Positions 9,125-17,477 of a DNA stretch of 64,000 nt are shown here, piece after piece; positions within the stretch are counted from its first letter, which is position 1; each line of letters starts with the position of its first letter. The notes beneath the pieces were generated by a model. The model was given only the letters and a program-made list of their open reading frames with translations, ran no database searches and was not told the DNA's origin. This DNA is from Anaerolineaceae bacterium (GTDB lineage: Bacteria > Chloroflexota > Anaerolineae > Anaerolineales > Anaerolineaceae), in contig JAFGLU010000017.1 of the NCBI GenBank assembly GCA_016927865.1, forward strand, positions 1-64,000. Reading direction: 5' to 3'. A program made the position numbers and the translations under genes.

Positions 9125-9787
9125 ATGGAAAACCGCTATTCTGCTTTTATCTTCGACATGGACGGCACATTGGTGGATAATATGTCATTCCACTCTGATG
9201 CCTGGATCGAATACCTGACCGAGTTGGGCACAAACCCCGACCCGCGCACCTTCATGGAACTGACGGCAGGCAAAATCAACACGGAGATCTTCCGCTTGTT
9301 CCTGGGCGCGGATTTGACCGACGAACAAATCGCCTTTCACTCGGCAGAGAAAGAGGATCGCTACCGCCGCCTGTACCTGCCGCACATGCGCCCCATGCCC
9401 GGCCTGGTAGAGTTCTTACAACAGGCCCGCGCAACCGGAATGCGCCTGGGCGTGGCTACCGCCGCCAATTGGGAAAACGTGGAGTTTGTCCTGCGGGGCA
9501 TCGGGCTGCGTTTTGACTTCGATACCATTGTGACTGCCGATGATATTACCCGCGGAAAACCCGACCCCGAGATATTCCTTATCGCCGCGCAGCGCCTGGG
9601 CGTGCCTCCGGCGCGCTGCCTGGTGTTTGAAGACTCGCTCATGGGCATCGAAGCCGCCCGCCGGGCAGGGATGGATTCGGTGGCGCTGACCACCAGCATC
9701 ACGGCGCAAAAAGTCGCCGGCCTGACCGGAGTCAAACTCTCCGCCGGCGATTTCTCCGCGCTGAGCCCTGCTGCGCTGGCCGTTTGA
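9125..9787 (+). CDS. HAD-superfamily hydrolase (beta-phosphoglucomutase-like)
   Basis: FIFDMDGTLVDNMSFH, CLVFEDSLMGIEAARRAGM. Confidence 0.9.
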   Translation: MENRYSAFIFDMDGTLVDNMSFHSDAWIEYLTELGTNPDPRTFMELTAGKINTEIFRLFLGADLTDEQIAFHSAEKEDRYRRLYLPHMRPMPGLVEFLQQARATGMRLGVATAANWENVEFVLRGIGLRFDFDTIVTADDITRGKPDPEIFLIAAQRLGVPPARCLVFEDSLMGIEAARRAGMDSVALTTSITAQKVAGLTGVKLSAGDFSALSPAALAV

Positions 9788-9789
9788 GG

Positions 9790-9819
9790 TTGACAAAGCC
9801 GGAGCACTCCGATTACAAT
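9790..9819 (+). promoter_or_regulatory. sigma70-type promoter for znuA-like gene
   Basis: TTGACA(9790-9795)-N18-TACAAT(9814-9819). Confidence 0.7.
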
Positions 9820-9838
9820 ATTGAAAATAATTTTCAAT
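9820..9838. promoter_or_regulatory. Fur/Zur-family type operator
   Basis: ATTGAAAATAATTTTCAAT, perfect 7-1-7 inverted repeat TGAAAAT-A-ATTTTCA between the -10 box and the SD of a zinc-binding lipoprotein gene. Confidence 0.7.
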
Positions 9839-9859
9839 AACTATCAGGAGTGCCCTTCT

Positions 9860-10801
9860 GTGAACACGCGTCATTTCCTCACCTTGATTCTCTTCGCCGG
9901 CTTGCTGTTGAGCGGCTGTGCGCCCGTCGCGCCGGACACGGACGGATTGCAAGTGGTTGCCGTAGAGAGCTTTTTAGCCGACATCACTCAGCAAGTCGCA
10001 GGTGATCGCCTGACGGTCCAAACGCTCATTCCTGCCGGATTGGACCCGCACTCCTTTGAAGCCACTCCCAAAGACGTGGCCTTGATTGCCGACAGCCAGG
10101 TGCTCATCCTCAATGGCGGCGGGTTGGAGGAATGGCTGGACGAAATCTTACAAAACGCAGGCGGCAAACAACTGGTCATCGAGGCTGCGGCGGGCCTAGA
10201 ATCGCGCGAACCCTCGGCCAGCGAGGCGGAGCACGACGAACACGAGGAAGATACAGAGCATCCCGACCATGAAAACGATCCGCACTTCTGGCTGGACCCC
10301 CTCCTGGTCATTCACTACGTCGAAAACATTCGCGACGGGCTAATCGAAGTCGACCCCGACGGTAAAGATGCCTACACCCAAAACGCCGCTGCCTACATCC
10401 AGCGCCTGACCGATCTGGACGCCTGGATTGTTGGGCAGGTGCAGCAAATTCCTGCCGAGCGGCGTCTGCTGGTCACCAACCACGAATCCTTCGGCTACTT
10501 CGCCGACCGTTATGGCTTCCGCATCATCGGCGCGATCATCCCCAGTGTGAGCAGCGGCGCAGCGCCCTCGGCCCAACAGATGGCTGAATTGGTGGACCAC
10601 ATCCGCGCCGAAGGGGCCCCGGCCATCTTCCTGGAGACGGGCGCCAGCCCGCAGCTTGCCGAGCAGCTTGCCGCCGAAACAGGTGTCAAGGTGGTCACGG
10701 GGCTGTCCACACACTCCGTCCAGCCCGTGGATGGCAAAACGGTCGGCTACATCGAGATGATGAAGGACAACACCGAAAAGATTGTCCTGGCGTTGAAATA
10801 A
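9860..10801 (+). CDS. znuA: metal (zinc/manganese) ABC transporter substrate-binding lipoprotein
   Basis: Lipobox LLLSGCAP, His/acidic loop EHDEHEEDTEHPDHENDPHFWLDP, GLDPHSFEATP; GTG start preceded by CAGGAG. Confidence 0.88.
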   Translation: MNTRHFLTLILFAGLLLSGCAPVAPDTDGLQVVAVESFLADITQQVAGDRLTVQTLIPAGLDPHSFEATPKDVALIADSQVLILNGGGLEEWLDEILQNAGGKQLVIEAAAGLESREPSASEAEHDEHEEDTEHPDHENDPHFWLDPLLVIHYVENIRDGLIEVDPDGKDAYTQNAAAYIQRLTDLDAWIVGQVQQIPAERRLLVTNHESFGYFADRYGFRIIGAIIPSVSSGAAPSAQQMAELVDHIRAEGAPAIFLETGASPQLAEQLAAETGVKVVTGLSTHSVQPVDGKTVGYIEMMKDNTEKIVLALK

Positions 10802-10816
10802 ACGTAGATAGAATCT

Positions 10817-10875
10817 CCGAATTCTAGGTGTGTGCGGGTGCGAAGCACCCGCACACACCTAGAATTCGGTTTTTT
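10817..10875. terminator. 25-bp perfect hairpin plus T-tract
   Basis: CCGAATTCTAGGTGTGTGCGGGTGC-gaa-GCACCCGCACACACCTAGAATTCGG-TTTTTT. Confidence 0.88.
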
Positions 10876-10897
10876 CGCATATTACCCAATTGGCGCA

Positions 10898-10927
10898 TTG
10901 ACTCACAGGCTCATAGTGGGGGATAAT
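10898..10927 (+). promoter_or_regulatory. sigma70-type promoter, leaderless configuration
   Basis: TTGACT(10898-10903)-N18-GATAAT(10922-10927), ATG at 10934. Confidence 0.7.
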
Positions 10928-10933
10928 ACGCCA

Positions 10934-13159
10934 ATGCAAAGCAATCTCGAAGCCATTCTGGCCGGGCTGCACGAAAACGCCCGGCTGATTGAAACGCTGG
11001 AGGCAGGCGACACCGGCGGGCTGAACGCCGCCTTACGCCGCGTAGTGGATTCTGCCGTGGCTTGCCTGCCGGGCTCGGCGGCAGCGGTGTTTGCCTGCGG
11101 ACCAGACGGAACACTGGAACTGGCTTCACGCATTACTGCGGGAACATGGGCGGCGGCCTTCCAAACCACCGCACCGCGCGCCAACGGCCTGGGGCAAATC
11201 GCCCTGTGCGAGCGCCGTCCTGTGATTGCTTTTGAGAACCCCGAGTGCATCCTGCACCCCGCCTGGCAAGAAGCCGGCGCCAAAGCGGGCATCTGCCTGC
11301 CCCTGCTGGTGGGTGGTGAAGGCATGGGGGCGCTGTACGTTTACCTGCACGAAACGGTCACTTTCCAGCCTGCCGAGCTGGCCATCTTGGGAATCCTGGC
11401 CCAGCAGGCCGCTTCGGCGTTGTTCCAATCGCGCCAGATGTACGCGGCCTACCGCGGCCTGGCCCGCAAAGAGGACGAACTCAACCGCATGCGCCACGCC
11501 GGGCTGCTCATCTCGTCCCGCATCAGCCTGGAAGAGACCCTCCAGGTGATCCTGCAGATGGCCCTGGAGGTCACCGGCGCGCATTACGGCATTTTGCGCT
11601 TGATCGACCCCAGCGGCGAGATTCTGCATACCCGCGCCCTGGCCGGCGACCTGGTCTCTCAACCGCTGGTCGAAGCTCTGCCCATCTCGGGCAACAGCGT
11701 CACCAGTTGGGTGGCGCGCAGCCGCCAGCCGGTGTGCATTCCCGACCTGCGCCTTGAGCCGTGGAACCAGGTCTACTACCCCCTGGACGCCAATCTGGAG
11801 ATGCGCTCCGAGCTGGCCGTGCCGCTCATAGGCGCCAGCGGCCGCCTGGAAGGGGTCATCAATCTGGAGTCGCCACAGGTCAACGCCTTCAACGAAGACG
11901 ATCGCCTGCTGCTGCAATCCCTGGCCACCCAGGCTCTGGTTGCCATCCAGGAAGTGCGCCTGCTGGATGCGTTGCAGGAAGCCGCCCAACTGCTTCTGGA
12001 CCGGCCCCTACCCGAGGCGCTGAATCGCCTGGTGGAGCTGGCCTGTGAGCTGCTCAACGCCACAGCGGGCATGGCCTGGCTGCGCGAAGGCGACCACCTC
12101 AACCTGGAGGCCGCCAAAGGACCAGATCGCGGGCGGGCCATCCTGCCGCTGTACGCCAGCCTGACGGGGCAGGCCGTGCGCACCGGGAAGCCGGTGACCA
12201 GCGACGATCTGCGCGCTGATCCGCGTTTCCATTACAGCGAACTGGCCGTTGAACAGGCCTGGACCCGCGCCCTGATCGTGCCCATGATCGCCGGTGAAGG
12301 CGCCGAAGCCGTGGGCGCGCTGGGCTTGTATAGCGACGAGCGGCAGGCCGCGCCGCTGGGACAGGCCGAATGGGAGCAGAAGGTGCTCACCTGCCTGGCC
12401 CAATACGGCGCATTGGCGGTGCAAAACGCCACTCGTCAGGAGGCATTGAAGGCCAGCCGCGAACAACGCAGTGCCGCCGAGACCTTTGCCGCCATGGGCG
12501 ATATCGCCGCCAATCTGCTGCACCACCTGAACAACAAGGTTGGCGCCATCCCGGTGCGCATCCAGGGCATTCAGGACAAGTGCCGCCCCGCCCTCGAGGC
12601 CGATCCTTACCTGGCCAACAACCTGGCAGAGATCGAGCGCTCGGCCGCCGAAGCCATGGAAACCGTGCGCCTCAACCTCTCCCACCTGCAGCCCATTCAC
12701 CCCGCCCCGGTGGCCATTGCCACCTGCGTGGGCGAGGCGCTACAAAACGCCAACCTGCCTGCCAGGGTTCACATTGAGACCAGCGGCCTGGATGACCTGC
12801 CCCCCGTGATCGCCGGGCAGCGCACCCTGACCCTGGTGTTCGTCAACCTGCTCATCAATGCCGCCGAAGCCATGCCCGAGGGTGGCTTGATCCGCATCGA
12901 AGGGCGCCTGTCGGGGCAGTGGGTGGAAACGCGTGTCATCGACGACGGTCCCGGCATTCCTCCCGAACTGCACGAGCGCATCTTTGACTTCAATTTTTCG
13001 GCCCGGCCCGGAAAACCCCGCGGCAAGCTCGGTTTTGGCCTGTGGTGGGTAAAAACCCTCACCACCCGTTTAGGCGGGTCGGTGGAGGTGGAAAGCAGGC
13101 GAGCGCGCGGCGCGGCTTTCCGGCTGCGCTTTCCCCGCGCCGAAGGAGACCTTTCATGA
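10934..13159 (+). CDS. multi-GAF sensor histidine kinase
   Basis: Several GAF segments, AAETFAAMGDIAANLLHHLNNKVG, HATPase motifs NLLINAAEAMPEGG and DDGPGIPPELHERIF; promoter position excludes the longer ORF start. Confidence 0.88.
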   Translation: MQSNLEAILAGLHENARLIETLEAGDTGGLNAALRRVVDSAVACLPGSAAAVFACGPDGTLELASRITAGTWAAAFQTTAPRANGLGQIALCERRPVIAFENPECILHPAWQEAGAKAGICLPLLVGGEGMGALYVYLHETVTFQPAELAILGILAQQAASALFQSRQMYAAYRGLARKEDELNRMRHAGLLISSRISLEETLQVILQMALEVTGAHYGILRLIDPSGEILHTRALAGDLVSQPLVEALPISGNSVTSWVARSRQPVCIPDLRLEPWNQVYYPLDANLEMRSELAVPLIGASGRLEGVINLESPQVNAFNEDDRLLLQSLATQALVAIQEVRLLDALQEAAQLLLDRPLPEALNRLVELACELLNATAGMAWLREGDHLNLEAAKGPDRGRAILPLYASLTGQAVRTGKPVTSDDLRADPRFHYSELAVEQAWTRALIVPMIAGEGAEAVGALGLYSDERQAAPLGQAEWEQKVLTCLAQYGALAVQNATRQEALKASREQRSAAETFAAMGDIAANLLHHLNNKVGAIPVRIQGIQDKCRPALEADPYLANNLAEIERSAAEAMETVRLNLSHLQPIHPAPVAIATCVGEALQNANLPARVHIETSGLDDLPPVIAGQRTLTLVFVNLLINAAEAMPEGGLIRIEGRLSGQWVETRVIDDGPGIPPELHERIFDFNFSARPGKPRGKLGFGLWWVKTLTTRLGGSVEVESRRARGAAFRLRFPRAEGDLS

Positions 13160-14226
13160 GTAACACACCGCTGATGGCATTGGTTGTGGAAGACGACCGC
13201 TCCTGGCAAGGCATCCTCACCGAACTACTCAGCGACGCCGGGCTGCAGGTGGAAACCGCCTCCACCCTCGAGCAAGCTCTGCCCCTCATCCGCGCCCGCG
13301 CTCACCGCATCGCCGTGCTGGATCTATCCCTGGAAGGCAGCGACCCCCACAACCGCGAAGGCTTGCAAGTGCTGGAAGCCGTGCGCCGCTCTGATCCAGG
13401 CTGCGCCGCCATCCTACTTACGGGCTTTGCTACCGTGGAGTTGGCAGTCAATGTACTCACCGAGGCGGGAGCCTTCTCATGCCTGCGCAAAGAGGCCTTC
13501 TCGCGGGCGCAGTTCCGCGAGCTGGTGCAAAAAGCGCTGCGCCTGCCCCCGCCGCTCAGCCCAACCCCCAATGAACCCAGCGCCCCGACTGCCCCCGCTC
13601 CGGTAGCTCCTGCCACCGCCGGGGCACCCAGCGGCGGCACAGCCTTGATTGCCGAAGACGACGCCGGCTGGCGCTCAATCCTCACAGAACTACTCGGCGG
13701 CGCGGGATATCGCGTGCATGCCGCGGCTGGGTTTGGCGAAGCGCTGGGGCTGCTGCGCCGCGAGAAGTTCAACCTGGCCATCGTTGACCTCACCCTCACC
13801 CCCGGGCTGCCCGGCTCGCCGGAAGAATCCCAGGACGGGCGGCGGCTGCTATCCATCTCACGCACAGCGCGCATCCCCACCATCGTTCTCAGCGGCACAG
13901 CCGACCCCGACGGGGTGCAGCAAACCTTCACCGAATACGAAGTGTTCGCTTACCTGGCTAAGCAGAACTTTGACCGGCGCGCCTTTATGGAGACGGTGCA
14001 AGCGGCGCGCAGCAGCGGCCCGGCTCAGGCCGGTGAACTCAACCGCTTGACCGACCGCGAATGGGAGGTGCTGGAGCTGCTGGCACAGGGCATGACCAAC
14101 AAAGAGATTGCCTCACGGCTGGTCATCACCACCAACACGGTCAAACGCCACCTCAAGTCCATTTTCGAGAAATTGGACATCCACACCCGCGCCGCGGCAG
14201 CCGCCAAGGCCGCCCGTTTGGGCTAG
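13156..14226 (+). CDS. response regulator with two REC domains and LuxR-type HTH
   Basis: ALVVEDDRSW...AVLDLSLEG and ALIAEDDAGW...AIVDLTLTP; LTDREWEVLELLAQGMTNKEIASRLVITTNTVKRHLKSIFEKL; ATGA overlap with kinase. Confidence 0.88.
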   Translation: MSNTPLMALVVEDDRSWQGILTELLSDAGLQVETASTLEQALPLIRARAHRIAVLDLSLEGSDPHNREGLQVLEAVRRSDPGCAAILLTGFATVELAVNVLTEAGAFSCLRKEAFSRAQFRELVQKALRLPPPLSPTPNEPSAPTAPAPVAPATAGAPSGGTALIAEDDAGWRSILTELLGGAGYRVHAAAGFGEALGLLRREKFNLAIVDLTLTPGLPGSPEESQDGRRLLSISRTARIPTIVLSGTADPDGVQQTFTEYEVFAYLAKQNFDRRAFMETVQAARSSGPAQAGELNRLTDREWEVLELLAQGMTNKEIASRLVITTNTVKRHLKSIFEKLDIHTRAAAAAKAARLG

Positions 14227-14227
14227 A

Positions 14228-15718
14228 TCACGGGTCGCCCCACTGGATGGATAACGTCGGGCGAGCGTCCGCGCCGCAGCCCGTATCGCTGGAATAAAAA
14301 TACTTCCCGGTGTGTTGGGGCGCCTCGGAGCTATACAGCGCCAGGTTCGCCGGTTTGCCCTGCTCATAAGCCAGGGCAACCGCGCGGCTGACATCCCAGG
14401 TTCGTTCAATTCCCGGGCACAAATCGGTCTCAGCCACCTGCACCCAGGCGCGGCTGATATTTTCCACCGCCAACGGGGCAGTATTCCACGAGATGGTCCC
14501 CTCATTCCACGCCTCGCCCACGGTTAGCACCTGGATGAGCGAGTCATAGACCGGGTCGTTGGTCTGGTCCAACCCGGCTCCGCCAAACTGGTAGAGATTC
14601 AAGGTGGCCGAAAGGATCGCTTTGCCAGGGGGAATGGAGCCCAACGGGAAAGAAACGTAATACTTTGAATAACAAGGCCAGTGTTCCATCTGCGCTTCGT
14701 TGGAAACGTTTAAATCGCCCTCAAAACCCTGGTTGTAATTGCCCCACAGCGCCCAATCGGTGCGCCAATCAACCATATCGCCGCACAAGCCGCTGCCGCC
14801 CACGTCCGCGTCCGGCACCTCCACCCCGTTGACCCCTTCACGGATAGTCGTGGTGCGCACATTGGTCATGATGGGCGGAATGTACCCCGGCACGCCAAAG
14901 TGCAAATTGCCCCAGGTAGCCGGGATGTCGCGCTCAGCCGCCTCGGTCCACAACTTTACCGGCAGGGGCGAAGCGGAAAGGGAATCGCGGTCGTGCAAGA
15001 TCATCGCCAGCTTCCACACGGCGCCGTCGGCGGGTCTGCCGCTCAGACCCAGGCTGGAGAAGGGGATATCATACTGCGTGCTCCAACCGCGAATATTGAT
15101 ATTCTTGACCAGATCATCCCCGCGGTAAGAGGTTTTCACATCCACCTCCTGGCGCAAGCCGGAGTTGCTCACCCAGCCACTGCCGTTCCCGGTATACGCC
15201 TGAGACATTGGATCGGATGTATTTCCCGAGAACTCCACCTCCAGGCGGTAGGACTGCGCCGTAGGCGCCGATGCCCCCGCGCCGTCGCGAGACAGCAGCA
15301 GGGTGAAGGCGTCGTACTGCTCCATGTTTTGCCCGGTTTCAGCCGAGTCGTATTGCAAGTAGCGGTCAATTACCCCCACGCGCACGTACAGGTGAGTGTT
15401 GTTATAGCCCACGCGCACGTCGGCGTAGTTTTCGTTATTGGTCACCTGGCCAAACCAGACGATGGACATCTCGTGCATCTTCTCGGCGGGCACATCGGCC
15501 ACATCGGCATAGTATACATTGACGGTGCGCGAGGCAGCCAGGGGATTATAGCGGTTGGTGAGCAAGGGCAGGTACACCACCGGTTCGAGCGTGCCGTCGG
15601 CGGTCACCGGGATCAGTTCCTGGGCAGTGGCAGTTTGTGCCGGCGTCCCCTCACAAGCCATCAGCAACAGAGCAGGAATCAGTAAAGGTAACGCTAAAGT
15701 AAGCCATGTTCTTTTCAT
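14228..15718 (-). CDS. secreted lipoprotein with CBM9/DOMON-like region and C-terminal DNRLRE-like domain
   Basis: Lipobox LLLMACEG; C-terminal SFPLGSIPPGKAILSATLNLYQFGG...ISWNTAP pattern. Confidence 0.6.
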   Translation of the reverse strand: MKRTWLTLALPLLIPALLLMACEGTPAQTATAQELIPVTADGTLEPVVYLPLLTNRYNPLAASRTVNVYYADVADVPAEKMHEMSIVWFGQVTNNENYADVRVGYNNTHLYVRVGVIDRYLQYDSAETGQNMEQYDAFTLLLSRDGAGASAPTAQSYRLEVEFSGNTSDPMSQAYTGNGSGWVSNSGLRQEVDVKTSYRGDDLVKNINIRGWSTQYDIPFSSLGLSGRPADGAVWKLAMILHDRDSLSASPLPVKLWTEAAERDIPATWGNLHFGVPGYIPPIMTNVRTTTIREGVNGVEVPDADVGGSGLCGDMVDWRTDWALWGNYNQGFEGDLNVSNEAQMEHWPCYSKYYVSFPLGSIPPGKAILSATLNLYQFGGAGLDQTNDPVYDSLIQVLTVGEAWNEGTISWNTAPLAVENISRAWVQVAETDLCPGIERTWDVSRAVALAYEQGKPANLALYSSEAPQHTGKYFYSSDTGCGADARPTLSIQWGDP

Positions 15719-15810
15719 GAGTTTGTTCAACCTCGTTCCCTTCATTATGCCACAACTAAATCAATTTTGATCTTAAAAATCTATCTTTCGGCCTGCGGTA
15801 TAATATCTGT

Positions 15811-16662
15811 GTGCGCACCATGACTCCCCTTCAACGCATCCTGCTTGTCGCCCTTGGTATTTTGGCGCTGGCAGCTTTAGGCCTGGCCGGGTGGCTGGTG
15901 TGGTCAAACATCCGATCCACCCCACTCGCCCTCCCAACCCAACCCGCGCCCGCCGAGCCATTGCCCGCAGTGCCTTCTCCGCAGCCCACTGCCACCACTC
16001 TGCCCACCCCGGTAGAGCGCACAGCCGAGCCGCCCACCCCCACGACGCCGCTCCTGGCGCCAACCACCGATTCCTCTCCCACGGCTTGTCTGCCCACCTT
16101 TGGCATGCGCACGCAAGCCCAGGTGGTGGAAGTGCTGGCAGCCAACCGCATTCGCGTAGATTTGGATGGACAGAAACAGGAAGTACTCTATTTGGGCGTT
16201 GAACTGGCCGGCGTGCCAGAACCGGCGCTGGCCGCCAACCAGATTCTGGTCGAAGGCCAGACCGTCACCCTGGTAGCAGACTCGTACGACAACGACCCAC
16301 AAGGCACCCTGCTGCGCTATGTTCTGGTCGGCGAAACGCTGGTCAACTACACACTCATCCGCGACGGCATGGCCATCACTGCCCTCACCCCGCCCGGCAT
16401 TGCCTGCGACGCGACCTTTTTGGCCGCCGAGCGCGCCGCGCAGGCTGACAAGGTTGGTTTCTGGGCCCTGCCAGTGCCCAATTACGACCCTGCCACCAGG
16501 GTGACCGCAGCTGCGCCGCCCTGCCCCTGTGACACCAGTTTTACCTGCGCCGATTTCACCCGCCAGGAGGCCGCTCAGGCCTGTTACAACGCCTGCGGAG
16601 ACTATCGCAACGCCGCCCTGGACACCAACCACGATGGCATTGCCTGCGAGCAATTACCCTAA
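15811..16662 (+). CDS. thermonuclease-family (SNase-like) protein with C-terminal excalibur-like domain
   Basis: N-terminal TM, Pro/Thr-rich linker, RIRVDLDGQKQEVLYLGVE, C-terminal NAALDTNHDGIACEQLP. Confidence 0.75.
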   Translation: MRTMTPLQRILLVALGILALAALGLAGWLVWSNIRSTPLALPTQPAPAEPLPAVPSPQPTATTLPTPVERTAEPPTPTTPLLAPTTDSSPTACLPTFGMRTQAQVVEVLAANRIRVDLDGQKQEVLYLGVELAGVPEPALAANQILVEGQTVTLVADSYDNDPQGTLLRYVLVGETLVNYTLIRDGMAITALTPPGIACDATFLAAERAAQADKVGFWALPVPNYDPATRVTAAAPPCPCDTSFTCADFTRQEAAQACYNACGDYRNAALDTNHDGIACEQLP

Positions 16663-16664
16663 CC

Positions 16665-17471
16665 ATGACCCAACCCCCATTGATTTTGTTGACCAACGAC
16701 GACGGCGTGCATTCGCCAGGCCTGCGGGCCGTGGCAGAAGCCGCCGCCAGCCTGGGTGAAATTGTCATCGCCGCCCCGCGCGAACAAGCCACCGGCGCCG
16801 GGCGCAGCGTGCCCAATACCTCCGACGGACGCATCGATCTCATCCAACTGCCGGTCAACGGCAGCCAACATCCCGCCTACGCGGTGGGAGGCACCCCAGC
16901 CCAAGCGGTTCTGCACGCCATCCTCGAGCTTCTCCCCCGCCGCCCCGATTTGGTCATCTCGGGCATCAACTACGGGGAAAACGTGGGCAGCGGGGTAACC
17001 CTCTCGGGCACGGTGGGAGCCGCCATCGAAGCCGCGGCGTTCGGCATTCCAGCCCTGGCCGTCTCACTGCAATTGTTTATTGAGGAATATTACACCTATC
17101 ATGACCTGGACTTTTCGACCGCGGCTCAATGCGCGGTTAAAATGGCCGAGCAGGTGCTGCGCAGCCCGCTTCCGCCAGATGTCGATTTCCTAAAAATCGA
17201 AGTTCCGGCCCACGCCACCTCCGAAACGCCCTGGCAGATCACGCGCCAGTCACGCGCGCGGTACTACATGCCCTACCCGGTACGCCAGGGCAGTCTCAGC
17301 GAGCCGGGCACCATCGCCGCCACGGTGCGGATTAAGCCGGAAGAAGCTTTGCCCGGCACTGATGTTCATGCGCTGCACTTCGAACACTATGTCGCCATCA
17401 CCCCCATGAGTATCGATCTAACTTCGCGGGTCGATTTGGAGTCTCTGTCCAGGCAATTGCGATTAAAATAA
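16665..17471 (+). CDS. surE: 5'/3'-nucleotidase SurE
   Basis: ILLTNDDGVHSPGLRAVAEA, GRSVPNT, VISGINYGENVGSGVTLSGTVGAA. Confidence 0.95.
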   Translation: MTQPPLILLTNDDGVHSPGLRAVAEAAASLGEIVIAAPREQATGAGRSVPNTSDGRIDLIQLPVNGSQHPAYAVGGTPAQAVLHAILELLPRRPDLVISGINYGENVGSGVTLSGTVGAAIEAAAFGIPALAVSLQLFIEEYYTYHDLDFSTAAQCAVKMAEQVLRSPLPPDVDFLKIEVPAHATSETPWQITRQSRARYYMPYPVRQGSLSEPGTIAATVRIKPEEALPGTDVHALHFEHYVAITPMSIDLTSRVDLESLSRQLRLK

Positions 17472-17477
17472 AATTAC

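Noticed and set aside
9821-9859. N-terminal extension of znuA from TTG 9821
   Set aside because: Falls inside the palindromic operator and has no SD; GTG 9860 has CAGGAG upstream and a proper lipoprotein signal.
10832-10933. N-terminal extension of the GAF kinase in the ORF track
   Set aside because: It runs through the znuA terminator and the TTGACT/GATAAT promoter; the ATG at 10934 is preferred.
11126-11989. 287-aa minus ORF inside the GAF kinase
   Set aside because: Shadow ORF, low-complexity Gln/Gly/His composition.
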